A stretch of 64,000 nucleotides of DNA from Procambarus clarkii (taxonomy: Eukaryota > Arthropoda > Malacostraca > Decapoda > Cambaridae). Positions within the stretch are counted from its first letter, which is position 1; each line of letters starts with the position of its first letter. The translations under genes and the position numbers were made by a program. The notes beneath the pieces are model-generated. The model saw nothing but the letters and a program-made list of their open reading frames with translations. It was not told the origin of the DNA and searched no databases. The DNA lies in NCBI RefSeq assembly GCF_040958095.1, contig NC_091173.1, forward strand, positions 14,398,482 to 14,462,481, in the 5' to 3' direction. Shown piece by piece: positions 58,740 to 64,000 of this stretch.

Positions 58740-58965
58740 CCAGTACAAATGTTGGGAGACGCGTTAATGTTGAGAATGACGAGGTTTCAAGTGTTGTGGT
58801 GTAGATAGAGGAGCGGCGACTAGAGAGGCGTGGGTTAGAGGGAGACTTGCCGCACTGTAGGACGGTGTGTTGTGTTTATGGCGTCAGCTGATCCTTGGTG
58901 CTGCGGCCAGGCATTTGTTTTCTGTGTTTGGCTGCTGGTGGCGGCAGGTATAAATGTGGCCCAAT
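58740..58965 (+). promoter_or_regulatory. CpG-rich leader with a signal-peptide-like start and splice donor; candidate first exon
   Basis: 58740-58877 is CpG-enriched (GGAGACGCG, GGAGCGGCGAC, GAGAGGCG, TTGCCGCAC). An ATG at 58878 opens MASADPWCCGQAFVFCVWLL and three more small residues before GGCAG|GTATAA at 58947, i.e. a short polar start, a hydrophobic run and a small-residue end as in a secretory signal peptide. Could be the first exon of an unidentified secreted or membrane protein; the frame ends in phase 1 at the donor. No family recognised. Confidence 0.3.
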
Positions 58966-59176
58966 GTGTTGGTCGACTGGAGATATTTAGCCAGTGTTTT
59001 GACTATTGTGATATTTATCATGTAATGATAGGTCACCTCATAATATATGCTCGATGGTAAAAGGTATTTTAATTAAGTGCGATAAATACTTGTTTGAAGT
59101 TTTCTCTGGTACTATGTCGGAAACAGTGAAGGAGATGGTGTTCGATTGTTTCTGGCACATGACAGTGGATGCTGAG

Positions 59177-59366
59177 TTCTGATTGATGAAGATTAAGCCA
59201 CCCAAGAGGTGACACGGGCATGAATAGCCCGTAATGCAGAGTTCGTTTATCTCTTTTATATAGGATGTAAGAGGACTTTAATACAGATGCTAACTAGGAG
59301 TTTTACAGGCTATTCATACCCGTGCCACCGTTTGGGTGACTTATCTTCATCAATCAATCATAGTTT
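59177..59366. repeat. Inverted pair of the GATTAAGCCACCC repeat
   Basis: The left arm GATTGATGAAGATTAAGCCA ... CACGGGCATGAATAGCCCGT is mirrored by a right arm containing GGCTATTCATACCCGTGCC ... TTATCTTCATCAATCAATC. The spacer is about 70 bp. Confidence 0.7.
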
Positions 59367-59972
59367 AGTTCTAATTGCTAATCTGTTTAGAGTAATTGAG
59401 TCGTAAACTCTCAGGTGCGCGCGCACTTCGGGTGATGTATGGATTGGAAAGTGAATAATTTGTGGGGCCGGTGAGTTACAAAGCTGATTTTAGTGTCCTA
59501 ATTTTTTTGTACTGCAATTAAGTTTAAATTGTTTATGCCAAGGAATTTCCCCTTTTGCTCTCAAATTGGATAGTGTTTATTCATGGATTTATTTATTCAT
59601 TGGTTGATTTATTTAGAAATAGTTTGTTTAATGTTAAGCGCTGTTTTGTTGGCCACATTAGACATTTTTGAGTTCTATTTACTTTCAGGTTAATTGGGTC
59701 TGTTTGATAAAATAGTATAACTAACAAAGAGTACCTGGGTTAAGGTTGTGTGGGGCATTTGCTAGATCATTGATGTACAGGTATGAGAGAGTAGGTAATG
59801 TACTACCAGGTCCATACCAGTGTTGATATCGAGTGTGGGAGGAGTACATGCACACGCGCGTACGTGCCTAAAAGTCCAGAAATGTATAGGTTAGTGAAAT
59901 ACGTAAGTGGAAAGGTAGACGACCATTAATAAGAAATTTTGTATTTTCTATTTACAAATTTTATTTTTGCAG

Positions 59973-60091
59973 ATCACTGTACACTTTGCGGTCCAACCTG
60001 GATACCACAGTGTGTGCTTGGTACTCTATCGCTTGCGACACAGGAGAATACACGCCAAACTATCCTCGACTTAATCATGTTTGTTTTTCAG
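59973..60091 (+). other. Candidate internal exon (unassigned)
   Basis: A good acceptor (TTTTATTTTTGCAG) precedes 119 bp that is richer in CpG and open in two of three frames, then a possible donor (TTTTTCAG|GTTAGT). The frame continuing the 58878 start is open (g|at join, Asp next). The alternative open frame contains CAWYSIACDTGEYTPNYPR, which looks protein-like but does not match that phase. The right border also resembles an acceptor. Function not recognised. Confidence 0.22.
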
Positions 60092-60099
60092 GTTAGTAT

Positions 60100-62450
60100 T
60101 GTGTGTTATTAGTATCATCTTAACTCTTGTGGGTTGATGAGATCTGCCATTTATGTGTATTTTAGTTTGTGTTTTGATAGGGTATTAAGTATGCTTAGGG
60201 GTGCCTTCTCGCCATGCCCTGTGGCTGGGGGGGATTGGTGCCCCGAAGCTACATAAACACCATATTCCCCCCCCCCCCCGAAGTGGCAAGGGGAGTTAGG
60301 AGACGAGAATACCCCCGTACGGTAATTTTGGTGCCTCCAGAGTACTTTTATGCTTGGCTCAGGAAATTTTGTAAGTCTCTTGTGATAGTTCTGTGCCCTC
60401 CTCGTCCCTATGGCGGTGGGGGAGGTTTTTTTCGTTCTAATATTTTTTTTTTACCTAAGGCCAAAAACTGTTAGTAGAAAGTAGTAGCGGCTGGCGAAAT
60501 TGACACAATGTCCCGTTTTTTTCATGGGTCCTCTGGTAGGTTAGGATAAGGCATATTAGTACGACAGTTTCTTGATGTTGCGATCGCTCGCGAGCACGGG
60601 CTGCTTTCAATGCCTTTACCATTTCCTCTGGTGCGTTGGGGGGTTTGGTGCCCCCTGTCCCCCTCTGATTTTGGGTGTAGGTTTAGTGCTCTGTCTACTC
60701 AGGTGGGGATGGGTGGGGGAGGAGGATTAAGTGCCCAGTCCCTATATCCTTTTTAGAGTTCACTGGTATACCTCTTCCCTCTTTTCCAGATTGAACGAGG
60801 ACCATGAACAATGTGTTAAATAATCCCCCCCCCCCCATCCACCGGTGATTTAAAAAAAATTACACAGGTGCACACACAGGTGACATGTTGAGCACTTAAG
60901 TATTTCACAGCCGAAGTCTTTATGCAAGTTCCACAAGTTACACATTTTTCAGAGTGTAGATTACGCAAGTGTTAAAGGAGCCGCGCTCGGTAGGAAGTGT
61001 TTTGGAATTAAGCCTATACGAGAAACTTGACTGGAGCAGACTTTTGAAGAGTCCATTATTTAACTTGAACCGGCCAGCAAGCTCTTCTCGTCTGTTAGTG
61101 CAAGACATGGAACTTCTTACAAACCTTGTATGATCATTAGTACAAGTTTTTGTAAGCCCTTGAATTACAATAAAAATACCCAAGACTGAATCAGAAAATA
61201 GTTAACCTATATTGTCCTCATCACCCAGTGCTCGATATAAATGTCCAGTATTTCTGTATACTTCTCAATACATTCTGACCACTGTTCACTACTCATCCCC
61301 TACTCACTTCACCAAATCAATGGATTTGGTGGAGTAGGGGATGCGAATTAGAAATACAAGAATAGTCCCCGAATCCTGTTGACCCCATTCTTGACCACCA
61401 CATTGTTAGGAACACACACGTACTAAACTTCTGATGACTAAATGGGAGTGGCACAGTAGTTACTACTCTCCTGTAAGCAACTTGGTCTGGTGGAGTTTGT
61501 GGTGGTAGCGCCAGGAAGTTAGCTGCAGCAGCTATGCTATGGTTAACAAATTTATTAATTTATTAATTTTTTCTTTTTCAGTAGAATACAGTACATCTTT
61601 CTGGCTTGGAGCACTGAACACTGCATTCCACGATGTTAGTGAAAAAGGATCAGTTCCTGATAACATGGCTCTAATTATTCTGGGATGTGATTTTAATTTA
61701 CTTAAATGTCTGGTTTAAATTGTCCTGGCTTGGTGCCTCTTGATAATTTGTTAAATTGCAACAATTTTAAATATAATGGTGCTAATCTAGTATAATATTG
61801 CACTTGTAAGGGTTATGAGGACAGGATGACAGCTCTTAAACCACAATTAAATTAGCCCTTGCTAATGATGAGGGCGCAGCGCACACCAAAGTGGATACAC
61901 TTGTAATATAGTAAGAAAAAAATATGGGTTATGGAAGAGCAAATATATACTGCAATTTTATACTAAAATTCTAAGAATGTGGAATAAACTGACTGTTCCT
62001 TAATTGTTTGCAAAATTAGTTTATAATTTGAGGATAATTTATACATTTTTAAATATTGTTTACACACTATTTTTTAACATCCTCTTATGTACATCAGCTT
62101 AGTTGAACACTAAAGCAAGTTAAATATCTTGCTTGGCCTTTAGATGCCATGTTTAAATCTAAATTTCAAATAGCTGGTCTTGGAGCACTGTACAGGAAGG
62201 GGAGGGCGATGAATACACAGCTACAACTGATTTTTTAAACAACTTTTTGATCTTGCTTATTTTAATGAAAACTTCAAGTATTTTTCAATAGAGTTCAAGC
62301 TATTCATTATACAATATGGAATATTGACGTTATTCGATATTTTATTGTGTACAGTAAATTAAGTTTTCATTCAAGACAAGGGAATGTGGCGATCCCTCCG
62401 GCCCACAACTGTGTAGAGCAATAGTCGTTTTGATGTGTGTATTCCTTATT
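60100..62450. other. No gene seen; homopolymer runs and old repeats
   Basis: C runs (60270-60280, 60826-60835), T runs, and an imperfect hairpin at 61295-61343 (ATCCCCTACTC / GAGTAGGGGAT). No coding motif recognised. Confidence 0.3.
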
Positions 62451-62454
62451 CTGA

Positions 62455-63105
62455 CGTACCCAGTTATTCATTCATCCATCCTTGCCTGTTGGCAGGGTTG
62501 TGGTCTTCTGTTACTGGTAACAAACTGCATACTCTTAAGGGTAGTGTGTCCGTGCAACCCGTTCTCGCAAATTCGTAAAGTCAATATTGACTTATTAACT
62601 ACGTGCATAGGTGATATACTAAACATAATAGATACCCCTAAAAAGATTCATAGAAAACACCGACCTTACCTAACCTTGTTAGTATCTTAAGATAAGCATC
62701 TTATTGCTTGGTAATTACAATTATTACTTAACCTATACCTATTATAGGTTAGGTAATAATTGTAATTACGAAGCAATAAGATGCTTATCTTAAGATACTA
62801 ACAAGGTTAGGTAAGGTCGGTGTTTATTATGAATCTTTTTTAAGGGTATCTATTATGTTAAGTATGTCACCTATGCACATATTTAATAAGTCAATATTGA
62901 CTTATTAAATTTGCGAGAACGGGTTGGTCCGTGGCCTTCCTCCTACCCCCGTAACCGGCGATGGGAAAGAACTCTGGCGAGGCTGCGTATTGGCCATACG
63001 CGCTTAACTCGCGAACACTTAATGGAGCGCCGCCCTGCTCCTTATTGTTCTAACTGCATTGTCCCTCTTACAGTTGTACACGCATCACTAAAGCTTTTAC
63101 CCCTC
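62455..63105 (+). pseudogene. LINE C-terminal region split by a foldback element
   Basis: The segment 62455-62554 (TTGGCAGGGTTGTGGTCTTC, GTTACTGGTAACAAACTGCA) and its continuation 62927-63105 are collinear with 63536-63775. The continuation encodes RRWERTLARLRIGHTRLTRE and HLMERRPAPYCSNCIVPL, the L-R-I-G-H-T-R-L-T...C-x2-C motif at the C-terminus of Jockey/I-type LINE proteins. The two halves are separated by the 372 bp foldback at 62555-62926. The copy breaks off near 63090. Confidence 0.85.
62555..62926. mobile_element. 372 bp foldback element (near-complete palindrome) inserted in a LINE
   Basis: Starts CAACCCGTTCTCGCAAATT and ends with its complement AATTTGCGAGAACGGGTTG. The halves match almost throughout, meeting near 62740 (CCTATACCTATTATAGGTTAGG). 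It is flanked by an identical 7 bp GTCCGTG at 62548-62554 and 62927-62933, a target-site duplication. A subterminal palindrome (AAGTCAATATTGACTT) lies in each arm. No coding capacity, so it was moved by proteins made elsewhere. Superfamily unresolved: 7 bp duplications are known for some P- and Dada-type elements but termini alone do not decide. Confidence 0.9.
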
Positions 63106-63109
63106 CTAC

Positions 63110-63960
63110 GGTTCTAAAACGCCTTTTCCTTGAGCACTTTTCTTCTCACTCCCGCTCCGTTTCCGTCTTCACCGATGGGTCTAAGTCTGCGGACGGTGTT
63201 GGCTACTGGTTGTTCCTGATTGCACTTGTATGTGCCGCTTACCTCTGGAAACTAGCATCTTCACAGCGGAGCTTTATGCTATTTTCTCTGCTCTTCGCCT
63301 CCTGCTTTCTCGTTGTTAGTCTTCCTTTGTAGTTGTTGTTGACTCTCGAAGTGCCCTTATGGCTCTCGGGTCCTTTAATCCAGTTCATCCCGTGGTTGTC
63401 TAGATCCAACATTGGTTGTTTTTTGTTCACGGTAAATTTAAGTCGGCTCTTTAAATGAGCGTGCAGATGCTGCCGCCAGGGAGGCTGTCCGTTCTTGTCC
63501 CATCTCTCGTAAAGGTATTCCATATTCCGACTTTTACCCGGTTATCCATTCCTCAGTCCTTACCCGTTGGCAGGCTTCTTGGTCGTCTGTTACTGGTAAC
63601 AAACTACGTACTCTTAAATGTTGTGTTTCCTCGTGGCGGTCCTCCAACAACCATAACCGGCGTTGGGAAACGGCTCTGGCGAGGTTGCGTATTGGCCATA
63701 CTCGCTTAACCCATGGTCACTTGATGGAGCGCCGCCCTGCTCCTTATTGTCCTAGTTGCATTGTCCCTCTTACGGTCGTGCATGTCCTTCTTGAATGTCC
63801 TGACTTCCAGGACGAGCGCGTGTCTTGCTTTCCGACCGCCCCTCGCGGTCGCCTGTCCCTCAATAGGACAGTATCTTGGTGACTCGGATACTTTTGATAT
63901 CGTTCGCCTTATGCATTTCTGTTCTCGTATTGGCATCCTTGGTGATATTTAGCGCCCTCT
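63110..63960 (+). pseudogene. LINE RNase H to 3' end, frameshifted relic
   Basis: From 63160 the plus strand encodes VFTDGSKSADGVGYW, the T-D-G-S start of RNase H; after a frameshift IFTAELYAI (catalytic Glu) and then VDSRSALMALGS (catalytic Asp) are readable. Next come an ADAAREAV stretch (63460-63490), the TGNKLRTL stretch (63590-63620), LARLRIGHTRLTHGHLMERR and CPSCIVPLTVVHVLLECP (63680-63810). At least two frame changes and a stop near 63400 make it inactive. It continues to about 63955. Confidence 0.85.
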
Positions 63961-64000
63961 GATTAATCCGCACATTTGATGGTGCTACATAGCCTTCCCG

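Noticed and set aside
59973-60091. Assigning a named protein family to the CAWYSIACDTGEY frame
   Set aside because: The frame looks protein-like but I could not match it to a family, and its phase disagrees with the candidate first exon.

Overview
The window is nuclear DNA of an arthropod, most likely a decapod crustacean. This is inference from the sequence: AT-rich introns with canonical GT-AG borders, long (TA)n arrays, TTAGG/CCTAA blocks (the arthropod telomere motif used inside dispersed repeats), and dense LINE, SINE and foldback elements. There are no bacterial-type operons. The species cannot be fixed by reading alone.

Bases 1-13,320 hold the 3' half of a Golgi apparatus protein 1 (GLG1/ESL-1/MG-160) gene on the + strand. 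Eleven exons join in phase into the last 571 residues: Cys-rich repeats, one C-terminal membrane helix and a short basic tail. Its 5' end lies outside the window. Its introns carry LINE relics, a 480 bp (TA)n array, two adjacent 389 bp inverted-repeat elements, a piggyBac-like relic and foldback elements. Bases 13,321-25,400 are AT-rich intergenic or 3' UTR sequence with LINE fragments and another (TA)n array.

Bases 25,405-39,927 hold an apparently complete coding region for an AKAP17A (XE7/SFRS17A)-like protein. Ten coding exons join in phase into 1,518 residues. The first ~520 residues match the conserved family core (N-terminal domain, RRM-like segment, long charged coiled coil). The last exon of about 3 kb adds ~1,000 residues of RG-rich, RS-rich and charged repeat sequence, including nine tandem 18-residue units. 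Known relatives are about half this length. In the families recognised here, GLG1 works in the Golgi membrane and AKAP17A in nuclear splicing speckles, so the two neighbours share no evident pathway.

From ~40 kb to the end no conserved gene was recognised. The region is a repeat landscape: tRNA-derived SINEs (one pair forming a ~300 bp palindrome), several minus-strand LINE 3' ends, a third copy of the 389 bp element between (TA)n arrays, and at the right end two LINE 3' regions, one split by a 372 bp near-perfect foldback element with a 7 bp target-site duplication. Two CpG-rich stretches (51.6-51.85 kb and 58.74-58.97 kb) end in good splice donors and could be first exons of unidentified genes. 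No CRISPR array, rRNA or functional tRNA gene was found. The most unusual items are the 389 bp (TA)n-associated elements, the nested foldback element and the enlarged AKAP17A C-terminus.
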